Below the pieces are notes generated by a model. That model was not told the DNA's origin and did no database searches. It was given only the letters and a program-made list of their open reading frames with translations. Positions 14,222-24,344 of a DNA stretch of 64,000 nucleotides are shown here, piece after piece. The stretch is from positions 24,878 to 88,877 of the forward strand of contig DASZWQ010000176.1 of the NCBI GenBank assembly GCA_035546535.1. The letters are read 5' to 3'. The stretch is from Pirellulales bacterium (GTDB taxonomy: Bacteria; Planctomycetota; Planctomycetia; Pirellulales; JACPPG01). The position numbers and the translations under genes are program-made. Positions within the stretch are counted from its first letter, which is position 1. Each line of letters opens with the position of its first letter.

Positions 14222-17200
14222 CTTAAGGCGCTTCAAATAAATCTGCACGCTCTCGCCGGCCAGCTTGATCTCGACCGGCCCAATACCGGGCAAAGGCTCG
14301 AACACGATCTTCACGCACAAGGTTTCGCTCTGCACGTATTCGGCAAAATCCTTGATCGCCTGGCGCAGCACGGCACTTTCGGTGACGATCCCCAGCTCGA
14401 TGCGGTCGGTGTATTCGCAGTCTGTGTCGCGGCGCTGATTCTGGATCGAGTGGACCAGATCCCGCACGTGTCCCTCGGCCACGAGCTCGTCGGTCAGCTC
14501 GGTCGACAGCACGACGACGGCGGCCGGACCTTGCGCCGCGGCCCAGCCGGGCTTGGCCTGCAGGCGGACTTGCAAATCTTGTGCGTCGAGCGTGACCGAT
14601 CCGTCGGGCAGGTCGAAGGTGACGGCGCCCTCCGCCTCCATCCGCGCCAGGAGCTGCGCCGCGTCCGCCTCGGCGAGCGCTTTTTTCAGCGCCGGCAATT
14701 GCTTGCCCAGTCGTGGTCCGAGACGTTTCAGATCAGGCAGCACCGTGTAGCTGATGTACTGATCGGCTTTCTGCGTGTACTCGACCTGCTTGACGTTGAG
14801 TTCGTCTTTCACCAGGCCGTTGTGCTCTTCGAGCCAGGCGCGATGCGTCGGGTCGGCCAGGATTACTTCGACTTTGGCCAGCGGCTGCCGGACTTTCAGC
14901 TTGGCGTTCATTCGCGCGCTGCGACCGAGCGAGACAATTTCGCGCACCAGGTTCATCCGCACCGACAACTGCTCGTCGGTCTCCGCGGCGTTGGCCGACG
15001 GATAATCGCACAAGTGCACGCTTTCGGCGGCGCGATCGCCGAACGGCTCGCGCACCAGCCCTTGCCAGAGCGTCTCGGACAAAAACGGCACGAATGGCGC
15101 CACCAATTTGGCCGTGGTCACCAGGCATTCGTACAAAGTCCAATAGGCGTCGAGCTTGTCCGAGCCTTTACGAGCGGACTCGCCACTCCAGAAGCGCGAC
15201 CGGCTGCGGCGCACGTACCAGTTCGACAGGGCGTCGACAAACTCCGTGATCCGCGCGCAGGCGTTGAAGTTGTCGTAGGCGTCCATTCGCTCGACGACCG
15301 CGGCGCTCGTGCGGGCGAGCTCACTGAGGATCCAGCGATCGAGCTCGCTGCGCTGCGCCACCGGCCGATAATCCGCCGCCCGCGCCAAATCCTCGGGCGC
15401 GAGCTGCCCGGCCTCGCCCGGCAAAGACTTCGCCGGATCGAAGCCGTCAATATTGGCGTAGATCACCAAAAAGCTGTAGACGTTCCACAACCGCAAGAGG
15501 AACTCGGGGATGCTGTCCTTGATCGCCTGCTCGTTGTAGCGAATCGAGGTCCACGGCGGCTGATTGGCGAAGAAGTACCAGCGCAGCGCGTCGGCCCCGT
15601 AGCGATCGAAGATCTCGCCCGGCTCGCGATAGTTCCGCTTGCTCTTGGACATCTTCTGCCCGTCTTCGCCGAGCATCAGCCCCAAGACGATGCAGTTGCG
15701 GAACGGGTGGGGGAACTTCACGTCGCCGAAGACCAGCGTGCTGATCGCCAGTTGGCTATAGAACCAACCGCGCGTCTGATCGATCGCCTCACTGATGAAA
15801 TCGGCCGGGAAGTTTTCCTGAAATCGTTCTGCGCTGTCGCTCGCCGGGTAACCCCATTGGGCGAACGGCATCGCGCCCGAGTCATACCAACAGTCGATGA
15901 CTTCGGTGACGCGCGTCATGCGGCCGCCTTTTTCGAACGGCGAGTCGTACGTGATGGCGTCGATGTACGGCTTGTGGATCTTCAGATCGTCGACCAGCTC
16001 GGGATTCTTCTTTTTCGCGGCGTCCCACACTTCGGTGCCGCGCACGCCGGGCTTTGCAATCAGCTCGGCATAGTTGGCCACGGCTTCCATCCGACCGGTC
16101 TTATCGCAAACCCAGATCGGTAGCGGCGTACCCCAGTAGCGTTCGCGCGACAGGGCCCAATCGACGTTGGTGGCCAGAAAGTTGCCGAAGCGGCCATCCT
16201 TGATGTGCTCGGGCAGCCAGTTGATCTCGGCGTTATTGGCGAGCATCTGCACTTTGAACTGTGATGTGCGAATAAACCAGCTTCTGCGCGGATATTGGAT
16301 CAGCGGATCCTCGTCGGCCCGCCAGCAGAACGGATAGTCGTGCAGGTACTGTTCTTGATGCCAAAGCAGTCCGCGATCGCGTAGGTTGCGTGATATGTCG
16401 CGATCGCAGTCTTTAACCCAGCGGCCCCGATAATCAGGCGCCTCGGCGGTAGACCTATCTCCAGGCGGTCCAAGGTCGAACTTACCGTCCGAGGCGACAG
16501 GGCAAAGCAGATCCGGTCCGCTGCCGTTTGACCCAAACGTGCGGCGTTCGTTATTGAGGACCTCGAAGTCGTCCTCGCCAAATGCTGGTGCAATGTGGAC
16601 AATGCCTGTGCCGCTGTCGGTAGTAACAAATCCCGTACCCACGATTCGCCAGCCGACGTACCTTTCACTCTTCGCGACCTCCACTTCGACGTCGGCCGTG
16701 TCCAGGCCTTGTTTGTGGAAGTAGTAGTTCGCAACGGTCGCTTCCATCGGCGCGTAGTCGACACGTCCGAGCACATTGCCGAGGCTCCTGTAGTAATAGT
16801 CAAAGGGCGGCACATAGCGGCAGCCGACCAGCTTTGAGCCCATCAGCTTCTTCTCGACGTGCAGCTCGCGCTTGACCTTCGCGGCAAGCGTCTCGACCAG
16901 GGCCGAGGCCACGATCAGCTTGTGCGTTTGCCCGTCGTGCTCGTCAACGACGACGGAATACTCCAACTCGGGATGCACGGCCGCGAATTGATTGCTCGGC
17001 AGCGTCCAGGGCGTGGTGGTCCAGACCAACAGGCTCGTGTTCGCGTCGAGCCCCAGCTTTTCGGTTTTCTCGTCGACAACTAGCGGAAAGCGCACGAACA
17101 CGCTCGGGTCGGCCACTTCGCGATAGCCCTGGCCTACTTCGCCCGAACTGAGTGCCGTGCCGCCTTGTGCCCACCACCAGACGATTTTGTGCCCCTGGTA

Positions 17201-17713
17201 GAGCAGACCGCGATCGAACAGATTTTTGAGCGACCACCAGACGCTTTCGACGTAGCTCTGGTGATACGTGACGTAGGCATGATCCAGGCGGATCCAAAAG
17301 CCGATCCGTTCGGTGAGCCGTTCCCACTCTTGCATATAGCGCCACACGCTCTGCTGGCAGCGGTGGATGAAGGGCTCGATGCCATAGGCTTCGATCTCTT
17401 CCTTCGCGTGGATGCCCAGCTCTTTGCAGACTTCGACTTCGACCGGCAGCCCATGCGTGTCCCAGCCCGCCTTGCGTTCGCAGTAGCGTCCGCGCATGGT
17501 CTGGTAGCGCGGGAAGAGGTCCTTGATCGCCCGCGTCAGGCAGTGCCCCGGATGCGGCATGCCGTTGGCCGTGGGGGGACCTTCGTAGAAGACGAATTTT
17601 GGCGATCCCTCGCGGCGGGCGAGCGACTTCGCATAGATCGCGCGCTCGCGCCAGAAGTCGAGCACTTGCTGTTCGAGCTTGGGAAAGTCGGCGTTGGGCG
17701 TAGGGCGAAACAT
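14219..17713 (-). CDS. ileS: Isoleucyl-tRNA synthetase, type 2 (eukaryote-like)
   Basis: 1164-residue class I synthetase charging tRNA-Ile. The HIGH motif appears as HPGH (54-57, in [12 protein letters not shown]) and the KMSKS loop as [10 protein letters not shown] (about 683-692). The editing insertion lies between them, followed by the anticodon-binding domain and a long C-terminal region without the CxxC zinc knuckle of type 1 enzymes. The length, the [12 protein letters not shown] motif and the DYPFCWRAD segment fit the type-2 form shared with eukaryotes and some bacteria, often mupirocin-tolerant. In the first zinc-like site the cysteines are replaced ([11 protein letters not shown]). 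The stop codon is supplied by a palindromic repeat (14202-14221). Confidence 0.96.
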   Translation of the reverse strand: MFRPTPNADFPKLEQQVLDFWRERAIYAKSLARREGSPKFVFYEGPPTANGMPHPGHCLTRAIKDLFPRYQTMRGRYCERKAGWDTHGLPVEVEVCKELGIHAKEEIEAYGIEPFIHRCQQSVWRYMQEWERLTERIGFWIRLDHAYVTYHQSYVESVWWSLKNLFDRGLLYQGHKIVWWWAQGGTALSSGEVGQGYREVADPSVFVRFPLVVDEKTEKLGLDANTSLLVWTTTPWTLPSNQFAAVHPELEYSVVVDEHDGQTHKLIVASALVETLAAKVKRELHVEKKLMGSKLVGCRYVPPFDYYYRSLGNVLGRVDYAPMEATVANYYFHKQGLDTADVEVEVAKSERYVGWRIVGTGFVTTDSGTGIVHIAPAFGEDDFEVLNNERRTFGSNGSGPDLLCPVASDGKFDLGPPGDRSTAEAPDYRGRWVKDCDRDISRNLRDRGLLWHQEQYLHDYPFCWRADEDPLIQYPRRSWFIRTSQFKVQMLANNAEINWLPEHIKDGRFGNFLATNVDWALSRERYWGTPLPIWVCDKTGRMEAVANYAELIAKPGVRGTEVWDAAKKKNPELVDDLKIHKPYIDAITYDSPFEKGGRMTRVTEVIDCWYDSGAMPFAQWGYPASDSAERFQENFPADFISEAIDQTRGWFYSQLAISTLVFGDVKFPHPFRNCIVLGLMLGEDGQKMSKSKRNYREPGEIFDRYGADALRWYFFANQPPWTSIRYNEQAIKDSIPEFLLRLWNVYSFLVIYANIDGFDPAKSLPGEAGQLAPEDLARAADYRPVAQRSELDRWILSELARTSAAVVERMDAYDNFNACARITEFVDALSNWYVRRSRSRFWSGESARKGSDKLDAYWTLYECLVTTAKLVAPFVPFLSETLWQGLVREPFGDRAAESVHLCDYPSANAAETDEQLSVRMNLVREIVSLGRSARMNAKLKVRQPLAKVEVILADPTHRAWLEEHNGLVKDELNVKQVEYTQKADQYISYTVLPDLKRLGPRLGKQLPALKKALAEADAAQLLARMEAEGAVTFDLPDGSVTLDAQDLQVRLQAKPGWAAAQGPAAVVVLSTELTDELVAEGHVRDLVHSIQNQRRDTDCEYTDRIELGIVTESAVLRQAIKDFAEYVQSETLCVKIVFEPLPGIGPVEIKLAGESVQIYLKRLK

Positions 17714-17975
17714 AGGCAGATTCGAACAAATCGACGTACAACGAGCGGCGCAAAGCGGCCCGCAAGGACCCGCCTTCGGGTTCGCCGGTGCGCCTACGGC
17801 GGCCTGACAAACAAGTGGTCAGGGGCACCCAGGGAATTTCCCATACAAGAATTAGGGCCACCCGGGCCGCCCTGACGAATAGCCCACTAGAGCAGCCAGG
17901 GGGCGTTTTTTCAATCGGGGGGGAGAGGTGCCAACATCTGCGAAACAGACTCCGCTGGATGGCGGACCGCTTCAC

Positions 17976-18821
17976 TTACCGCTCCACGGCGATCCGCTGT
18001 AGTGCCCCCAGCACGATCGCCCGCAGCTTCGGCTCGCTCTCGGCGGCCGCGGCCAGGATCATGTCGATATTGGCCGGCTCGAGCGCGTCGGGGAAGCACA
18101 TGTCCGTGATCACCGACAGCCCCAAGACCCGCATGCTCGCGTGGACGGCCACGATCACCTCGGGCACGGTCGACATGCCGACCACGTCCGCGCCGATCGT
18201 CCGCAGGAAACGATACTCGGCCCGGGTTTCCAGATTCGGTCCCGTCACCGCTACATAGACACCCCGATGGGCGGTAAAGTTCTCGAGCCGGGCGATCTCC
18301 AGGGCACATTCGATCAAAGCCGGGTCGTAGGGGCACGACATGTCCGGGAAGCGCGGGCCCAGGGCTTCGTCGTTCACCCCTATCAGCGGGTTGTCCCCGA
18401 GCAGGTTGATGTGGTCGTCGATCACCATGATGTCGCCGCGGCGATAGAACGGGTTCATGCCGCCGCAAGCGTTCGAGACGATCAGCGTGTCGGCCCCCAG
18501 CGCCTTCATCACGCGCACCGGAAAGGTGAGCTGCTGCTGGCTGTACCCTTCGTAGGCGTGAAAGCGTCCTTCCATGGCCACGACGCTCGCGCCGCCGAGC
18601 TTGCCACAGACGAGCTGCCCGGCATGGCTGATCGCGGTCGAGCGCGGAAAGTGCGGGATCGCATCGTAGGGAATCGTGACGGGTGACTCGATCTCGCGCG
18701 CGAGTCCGCCCAGCCCGGTGCCCAGGATCACGCCGGCCTGGGCGGTGCCCTGCCATTGGGTGCGGATGTACGTCGCGGCCTCGGCGATTTGTGCGGCAAG
18801 GTGAAGCATTGGCTCGTTCAC
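17976..18821 (-). CDS. punA: Purine nucleoside phosphorylase (PNP/MTAP family)
   Basis: 281-residue trimeric-type purine nucleoside phosphorylase: purine nucleoside plus phosphate gives base plus ribose-1-phosphate. The phosphate site is ILGTGLGG (about 32-39), with RFHAYEGY, SNACGGMNP, the base/ribose site AVTGPNLETRAEYR and VGMSTVPEVIVA. Length is normal for the class. It is co-directional with ileS, 262 bp upstream of it, so a shared transcript is possible but not tight. The choice between PNP and MTAP rests on the NACGG and GMSTVPE motifs, both PNP-like. Confidence 0.94.
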   Translation of the reverse strand: MNEPMLHLAAQIAEAATYIRTQWQGTAQAGVILGTGLGGLAREIESPVTIPYDAIPHFPRSTAISHAGQLVCGKLGGASVVAMEGRFHAYEGYSQQQLTFPVRVMKALGADTLIVSNACGGMNPFYRRGDIMVIDDHINLLGDNPLIGVNDEALGPRFPDMSCPYDPALIECALEIARLENFTAHRGVYVAVTGPNLETRAEYRFLRTIGADVVGMSTVPEVIVAVHASMRVLGLSVITDMCFPDALEPANIDMILAAAAESEPKLRAIVLGALQRIAVER

Positions 18822-19125
18822 GCGCGGGGAAGGTCCGGGGAAGCCCGATCAGCGAGCAATGTACGCCACCAGCCGAAAAGCGACCAGTGCCACGTGAGAC
18901 GGGTGCGCACGCGGGTGGTGAAACGATCGTCCAACGCCTTTTCGTGGCGCAAGCGTCCCGCCCGCGGAACCGTCGATGAGAGCACGCGGCTGAACCGATC
19001 GGACGAATTCGCAGGCGAGACGCCTGCACCACAATCGCGTTCTTGAAGCTGTGCCCGGCAATCTGCTGCTCGCCGAGCACCTTACCGATCAGCCGTGGAG
19101 AATGTTAGCGATCGATGAGGGGCGG
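18822..19125. other. Gene-free stretch between punA and the TPR gene
   Basis: About 300 bp. Short open frames only; the segment around 19018-19031 has a small AGGCGAGACGCCT palindrome. I see no gene, clear promoter or long repeat. Confidence 0.5.
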
Positions 19126-19557
19126 CTAGTTCAGAATGCCGTACTCGCGCATCAGGGCGACATAGGCCGGGTCTTCGCGCAGCGAGTCGAGGTCGCCGTC
19201 GTTTTCCAGATACTCGAAGTCGTCATACCCTTGCTCGAGCGCCGCCCGCAGGGCCGCGATCGCCTCGCGGCGATACCCGCCGACGGCCAGGCTGCACGCC
19301 AGGTTGTAACGAATCACGAAATCCGTCGGCAGCAGTTCGGCCAGACGGCGATCGATCACCAGGGCCCGCTCATGCAGCCCCTTGCGCGACAGCAATTCCC
19401 CCTGACAGCGCAACACGTCGATGTAGTTCGGATCGCGCTGGAGGATGCGATCGTAAAATGCAATGTCAAAATCGAGCTGTCCGCGGGCGAACGGCTCGGC
19501 TTTGCCGGCAGGTTTGTCCTGAGGTGTCGCGCTTCGCGAGTCGTCTGCCGATGGCAT
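19126..19557 (-). CDS. Small tetratricopeptide-repeat protein
   Basis: 143 residues. After a polar N-terminus (1-25), two TPR helix pairs can be read: DFDIAFYDRILQRDPNYIDVL with ELLSRKGLHERALVIDRRLA, then FVIRYNLACSLAVGGYRREAIAALRAALEQGY. It ends DLDSLREDPAYVALMREYGI, the capping segment common to planctomycete TPR proteins. No signal peptide. It probably acts as a protein-interaction adaptor; the partner is unknown. Confidence 0.8.
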   Translation of the reverse strand: MPSADDSRSATPQDKPAGKAEPFARGQLDFDIAFYDRILQRDPNYIDVLRCQGELLSRKGLHERALVIDRRLAELLPTDFVIRYNLACSLAVGGYRREAIAALRAALEQGYDDFEYLENDGDLDSLREDPAYVALMREYGILN

Positions 19558-19667
19558 CGATGATTCTCCCGGAAATCAAGATCGCGTCGCTCGTGCAGTC
19601 GGACTTCAGGCCATCAATCATGCCAACCGGGCAGTTGACCCGTCAACACCGCTCTCGGCCGGCCATC

Positions 19668-19731
19668 GCCTGGAACACCTGGAGCCTGGAACACCTGGGG
19701 CCTGGGACACCTGGGGCCTGGGACACCTGGG
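19668..19731 (+). repeat. Four-unit 16-bp minisatellite
   Basis: Four adjacent copies of GCCTGG(A/G)ACACCTGG(A/G), at 19668, 19684, 19700 and 19716. The last two are identical and the changes run in order (A to G), as expected of stepwise duplication. It lies in a gap of about 735 bp (19558-20293) in which I see no convincing gene. Confidence 0.92.
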
Positions 19732-20293
19732 AAGTGTCCCGGTCAGGAACGCTCCCGCGGGTCCAACGGCGCTGGATCGAGTCGGTGCAGGGCTCAAAGC
19801 TCTCCGTTACAGCCACAGCAACACCAATCCATCGCTAAGAATAGCTTACGCGACATCGTTCCCTCGACAAGGCCGCCTCACGATAGGCAAACGATACATC
19901 AGTGCTTTGAGAGGCAAATAAGTCGATTTCTTGCCGGAAATTCCGGTTAGCGAACTGCGTCGGTCACACCATTCCGGGTGTCGATGGGGCCGACTTTGGA
20001 GCGTACCCAAGAAGTGTCGCGGCTGATTGTCACGGAACCATCGTCGGCTGGTTGCAACGCACGAGCTTGTCACGGTGCCGTGGCTTACCCAGTCTTCGGT
20101 CGCGGTCTGGCGCATGCCTGCTCCGCGAAGCAATGATTCCCATGACCGAGACTTCGGTTGCCATCGAGAGCGCTTGTCTGCCGATAGAAGAAGGGCGCGA
20201 CTCCGCGCTGCGCGTCGTCCTTGCTAGCTGGAAACCTGGCACTGATTTGCGGTGGTCGCCACATCTCACACGTTTACACGCGCTGGTTACCGT

Positions 20294-21268
20294 ATGGAAG
20301 AAAATGCTCGCTCTCTGGTTCAGCCGATCGCTGACGGCGCGGGCGCTGTCGCGAGAAAGGTCTCGAAGAACGTCGCCAGGCCGTTTCGCCGTTTGGCAAA
20401 GAAGCTTGCCAGGCCGATGCAAAACCGCCGCGCTATCAAGATCTTCGAGGCCTATGACCAGTCGCTCAGCAAAGTCGCGATCTCACCACCATTGCCGCTA
20501 TCTTCGCCCGCCAGCGCGCACCGCCGCATTCATGCGGTTTACTTCTGCTGTCACCGCGATTTCACGATGCTGCGCATGTCGCTGGTTAGCCTGCTTGCGC
20601 ACGGAGGCGGAAAGATATCGCGCATTTATGTCTACGAGGACGAGTCTGACCCGTTAACGGGTGACGAGAAGCGTGATCTGCTGTCGTTGACTCCGCTCTC
20701 GATCGTTTCCGGACCTCGCTACACGGGCTGGGGCGCTGAAGCGCTCGTGCGCGGACTGAATTTCTATCGCCGGATGCTGGCCGACGTGCCCGCGGGGGCT
20801 TCCGCCTGGCTTCTGAAGATTGACGCCGATCTGCTGTTTCTGAACAGCCATGTCTTTCAGCAGATTGCCGACTGTCGGGAGGACATGTTCGGCCAGCCGT
20901 ACACGCATCCGCGTGGCCTGACGTATTCGCAAGGGGGCTGTTACGCGATCACGACGGAGTTTCTGCATCGGCTACTGGCGACACCCGTGTCCGAAGTCAT
21001 GCACACGCTGAGCGCCAAAATCGGGATGCCGATCTCGCACCTTCCTGAAGATGCGTGCGTTTTTTCGCTGGCTGCGCGGAACGGGCCGCGGGTGAAATTC
21101 TCGGATTTCTATCTGCCAGCGGAGCGGATTCCCACCTTCGTGCCCTCGGCGACCGAGCCGGCGAGCGCGATTCATTTCGAAACCGGCGGCGGTAAGAATC
21201 TGCGCCTGCACATGCCGAGAATCGCGAATTGTGCGGCATCGCCCAGCGAATCCCGTCGTGCCGCTTGA
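20294..21268 (+). CDS. Putative GT-A fold glycosyltransferase
   Basis: 324 residues from the ATG at 20294; a GTG 42 bases upstream is also possible. The N-terminus is basic (about 15-50, rich in Lys/Arg). The nucleotide-sugar domain begins HAVYFCCHRDFTMLRMSLVSLLAHGG, typical of small glycosyltransferases. The metal-binding DxD is in LLKIDADLLFL (D177, D179), and the later SHLPEDACVFSLA resembles the acceptor-side acidic motif. The donor and acceptor are unknown. It is the first gene of the plus-strand sugar cluster, so a role in surface glycan assembly is likely. Confidence 0.75.
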   Translation: MEENARSLVQPIADGAGAVARKVSKNVARPFRRLAKKLARPMQNRRAIKIFEAYDQSLSKVAISPPLPLSSPASAHRRIHAVYFCCHRDFTMLRMSLVSLLAHGGGKISRIYVYEDESDPLTGDEKRDLLSLTPLSIVSGPRYTGWGAEALVRGLNFYRRMLADVPAGASAWLLKIDADLLFLNSHVFQQIADCREDMFGQPYTHPRGLTYSQGGCYAITTEFLHRLLATPVSEVMHTLSAKIGMPISHLPEDACVFSLAARNGPRVKFSDFYLPAERIPTFVPSATEPASAIHFETGGGKNLRLHMPRIANCAASPSESRRAA

Positions 21269-21330
21269 TCGCCGCCCGCGTAAGGCACGCTTGCTCCCGA
21301 CAGCACCGCTAGCTTCTCCGGTTGCTGGGG

Positions 21331-21397
21331 GCCACTGGTGGCTTGTCGACCAGTGCAGAATCGCCGGAAATCCTGGCGAACAAGCCGCCCGTGGCAC
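21331..21397. repeat. Family C paired palindrome (degenerate)
   Basis: GCCACTGGTGGCTTGTCG...CCAGTG and CTGGCGAACAAGCCGCCCGTGGCAC, a worn version of the pair at 13262 and 59103. It fills part of the gap between the glycosyltransferase and the fused acetyltransferase-aminotransferase. Confidence 0.7.
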
Positions 21398-21629
21398 CCT
21401 GTTCCAGGCCGTGAGCCGTTCTGCAACAGCGATTCCGCGCGCTATTTCAATCGAGGGCTGCCGGAAAAGCTTCGCCACTTTCCCCAGCTCGATTAATGCG
21501 AAAGGCGAGCGCAGCCGATACATCCCATCACGGTGGTGCCGGCCGTGCCGACGTTGCCTCGCACGAACGGCCCAGGCGGGAGCGGTTTTCAGGCGGATTT
21601 ACATCGGCCAATAGTCTACGAGCCCAACA

Positions 21630-23321
21630 ATGCCCATTGCGCCCAACGTCTGCTTTGCATCGAACGTCGGCATCACGTATCCGGACCTGGTGAACCTGTA
21701 TGGCTGCACGATCGGCGAGGGGACGCGGATCGGGCCCTTTGTCGAGATCCAAAAGAACTCGTCCGTCGGAGCTCGCTGCAAAATCAGCTCGCACACCTTC
21801 GTCTGCGAAGGGGTGACGATCGAAGACGAGGTCTTCGTCGGTCATCACGTGTGCTTCATCAACGACCGTTATCCGCGCGCGACCGGGGCATCGGGTCAGT
21901 TGCAAACCGAGGCGGACTGGAAAGTCGTTCCCACGCGCGTCTGCCGCGGGGCCTCGATCGGTTCGGGCGCCGTGATCATGTGCGGCGTCACGATCGGGGC
22001 GAACGCCACGGTCGGCGCCGGCGCCGTCGTGACGCATGACGTCGCGCCGGGCGACGTCGTGGCCGGCGTGCCCGCCGCTCATTTGGCCAGCGCAAGCAAA
22101 TCTGCGCCCGTCGCGGCGAGCAACAAAGTGCCGTTTCTCGACCTTACCGAACACAACCGGCGGATCGAATCGGAATGGAAGCCGGCCATCGACGCCGTCA
22201 CGTCGCAATCGCAATTCATACTCGGGCCGGCGGTCGAGCGATTCGAAGCGGCTTTCGCTCGCTACATCGGCGTCGATTATTGCGTGGGGCTGAACAACGG
22301 CACCTCGGCCTTGCAACTCGCGCTACAGGCCTGCGACGTCGGCCCCGGCGATGAAGTCATTACCACGCCGCACACCTGGATCAGCACGACCTGGGCCATC
22401 AGCTACGTCGGCGCGAAGCCTGTCTACGTTGACGTCGACCGCAAGACTGCCACGATCAATCCGGCGCTCGTCGAGCGTGCCATCACTCCGCGCACCAAGG
22501 CCTTGTTACCCGTGCATCTCTACGGCCAGGCATGCGATCTGGACGCGCTTAAGAATCTGGCTGACAAATACCAGCTCGTACTGATCGAAGACACGGCGCA
22601 GGCGCACGGCGCCATGCACCGCGGCCGCCGGCTCGGCTCGGTCGGGCACGTCGGGTGCTTCAGCTTCTACCCTGGTAAGAATCTTGGTGCGTTTGGCGAG
22701 GCCGGCGCCATCGTCACGGGCTCGGCCGATATCGCGGCACGCGTCCGGCGGCTCCGCGATCACGCACAAGACGGACGGCATAACCACGTCGAGCTCGGCT
22801 ACAACGCTCGCATGGAGGGACTGCAAGGAGCGGTGCTCGAGGTCAAGCTCCGCCACCTCGACGATTGGAACGCGGCGCGCCGCGCGCATGCCAGGCGGTA
22901 CACCGAATTACTCGCCGGCCTGCCCGAGCTGACCTTGCCTACGGCCACGAACGCCGAAGGGCACGTGTGGCACTTGTATGTGGTGCTGCTCAACGGAGTC
23001 GATCGTAAGGCCTTGATGGCGCAGTTGGCCGATCGCGGCGTGGCCACGGCGATCCACTATCCGACGCTCGTCCCCTTCCAGCCGGCGTACGCACATCTGG
23101 GCTATGGCCGTGGCGTGTTTCCGGTCGCCGAGGATATCGCCAGCCGCTGCTTGTCGCTGCCGATGTACGCCGAATTGACCGACGCGCAGATCCTGCACGT
23201 CGTGCAGGCGATGAAGGAATGCCTGGCAACATCCCGTGCCGCCCGGATCCAGGTAGTCCCCGCCCCATTGGGATTTCCCCTGGGGAACGCCGCTCATACG
23301 AACTCACACCTTTCCAAGTGA
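21630..23321 (+). CDS. Fused hexapeptide N-acetyltransferase and PLP sugar aminotransferase
   Basis: 563 residues joining two enzymes that are usually separate. Residues 1-150 are a left-handed beta-helix acyltransferase (GCTIGEGTRIGPFVEIQ, GASIGSGAVIMCGVTIGANATVGAGAVVTHDV), like WbpD/WlbB. After an Ala/Ser-rich linker (about 152-166), residues 167-545 are a DegT/DnrJ/EryC1/StrS aminotransferase: NNGTSALQLAL, EDTAQAHGA and the PLP lysine K350 in FYPGKNLGAFGEAGAI. The pair would aminate a keto sugar nucleotide and then acetylate the new amine, as WbpE and WbpD do. The epimerase gene follows six bases after the stop. No internal stop or frameshift separates the parts. Confidence 0.93.
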   Translation: MPIAPNVCFASNVGITYPDLVNLYGCTIGEGTRIGPFVEIQKNSSVGARCKISSHTFVCEGVTIEDEVFVGHHVCFINDRYPRATGASGQLQTEADWKVVPTRVCRGASIGSGAVIMCGVTIGANATVGAGAVVTHDVAPGDVVAGVPAAHLASASKSAPVAASNKVPFLDLTEHNRRIESEWKPAIDAVTSQSQFILGPAVERFEAAFARYIGVDYCVGLNNGTSALQLALQACDVGPGDEVITTPHTWISTTWAISYVGAKPVYVDVDRKTATINPALVERAITPRTKALLPVHLYGQACDLDALKNLADKYQLVLIEDTAQAHGAMHRGRRLGSVGHVGCFSFYPGKNLGAFGEAGAIVTGSADIAARVRRLRDHAQDGRHNHVELGYNARMEGLQGAVLEVKLRHLDDWNAARRAHARRYTELLAGLPELTLPTATNAEGHVWHLYVVLLNGVDRKALMAQLADRGVATAIHYPTLVPFQPAYAHLGYGRGVFPVAEDIASRCLSLPMYAELTDAQILHVVQAMKECLATSRAARIQVVPAPLGFPLGNAAHTNSHLSK

Positions 23322-23327
23322 ACGCCT

Positions 23328-24344
23328 ATGAAACTCGATGGCCAAACGGTCCTTGTGACGGGCGGAGCCGGCTTCATCGGCTCGCATCTGGTCGAAACGC
23401 TGCGGAATTGCACGGTGCGTGTGCTCGACGATCTGTCGACCGGCAAGGAGGCTAACCTGGCCGACGTGCGGCGTCACGGACGCGTCGAATTCGTCCACGG
23501 CGATATACGCAATCGCGCGCTGGTCGCGACGGTGTTGCGCGACGTCGACACGGTATTTCACCTTGCCTGTCGCGGCGTGCGGCACTCGATTGGCAATCCG
23601 CAGGAAAGCCACGAGGTGAACGCCGCGGGCACTTTGACGTTGCTGGCCGAAGCGCGCCGGGTCGGCGTCAAGCGGTTCCTGCACGTTTCGTCGTCCGAGG
23701 TCTACGGCACGGCCCGGCGGGCGCCGATGGACGAAGATCATCCGACATTTCCGGAAACTGTTTATGGCGCCGCGAAGCTGGCCGGCGAGGCGTACGCTCG
23801 GGCTTACCATCAAACGTACGGTTTGCCGACGATCGTCGTGCGGCCGTTCAATAACTTCGGGCCGCGCAGCCATCACGAAGGCGATTCCGGTGAAGTGATT
23901 CCTCGTTTTGTCGTGTGGGCCTTGAACGGCCAGCCGCCGATCATCTTTGGCGACGGTTCGCAAACGCGCGATTTTATCTACGTCGGCGAAACCGCGCACT
24001 GGTTGTGCCGTGCGGCCGAATGCGATGCCCTGGTGGGCCGAACGGTCAACCTTGGCTCGGGGGTCGAGACCTCGGTCAGCCAGTTGGCGAAAATCGTTTT
24101 CGAAGAGGCGGGACTGCCGCACATCCAACCGAATCACCAGCCGAAGCGACCGGGCGACGTGCAGCGGCACCTGGCCGACGTGCGCCTGGCTCGCGAGGTG
24201 CTTGGCTTCAATACGCGGATCGACGTGCGCGAGGGAATCAAGCGCGTGCTCGCCCACGTGCGGGCCCAGTCGCGCAGTGCGGCCGACCTGTTGGCCGAGA
24301 CGAACCCGTTCAACTGGCAAACCGTCGGAGAATTGGTGACGTGA
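23328..24344 (+). CDS. NAD-dependent nucleotide-sugar epimerase/dehydratase (extended SDR)
   Basis: 338-residue extended short-chain dehydrogenase of the GalE/RmlB type. The NAD motif is TGGAGFIGSHL (11-21), DDLSTG holds the adenine ribose, and the catalytic pair is Y146 and K150 (YGAAK) with the serine-rich strand HVSSSEVYG before it. RPFNNFGPRSHH and FGDGSQTRDFIYV are sugar-nucleotide binding elements. It would epimerise or dehydrate the sugar of a UDP- or dTDP-sugar. Its stop overlaps the GTG start of the next aminotransferase (GTGA). Confidence 0.93.
   Translation: MKLDGQTVLVTGGAGFIGSHLVETLRNCTVRVLDDLSTGKEANLADVRRHGRVEFVHGDIRNRALVATVLRDVDTVFHLACRGVRHSIGNPQESHEVNAAGTLTLLAEARRVGVKRFLHVSSSEVYGTARRAPMDEDHPTFPETVYGAAKLAGEAYARAYHQTYGLPTIVVRPFNNFGPRSHHEGDSGEVIPRFVVWALNGQPPIIFGDGSQTRDFIYVGETAHWLCRAAECDALVGRTVNLGSGVETSVSQLAKIVFEEAGLPHIQPNHQPKRPGDVQRHLADVRLAREVLGFNTRIDVREGIKRVLAHVRAQSRSAADLLAETNPFNWQTVGELVT

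Noticed and set aside
2100..14230. Family A and B hairpins as ordinary transcription terminators
   Set aside because: They lack T runs, occur in both orientations and several times within one gap, so they are better described as interspersed repeats; some may still affect transcript ends.
14093..16123. 676-codon open frame on the plus strand
   Set aside because: It lies opposite the ileS gene; its sequence is an antisense shadow caused by high GC content and has no domain.
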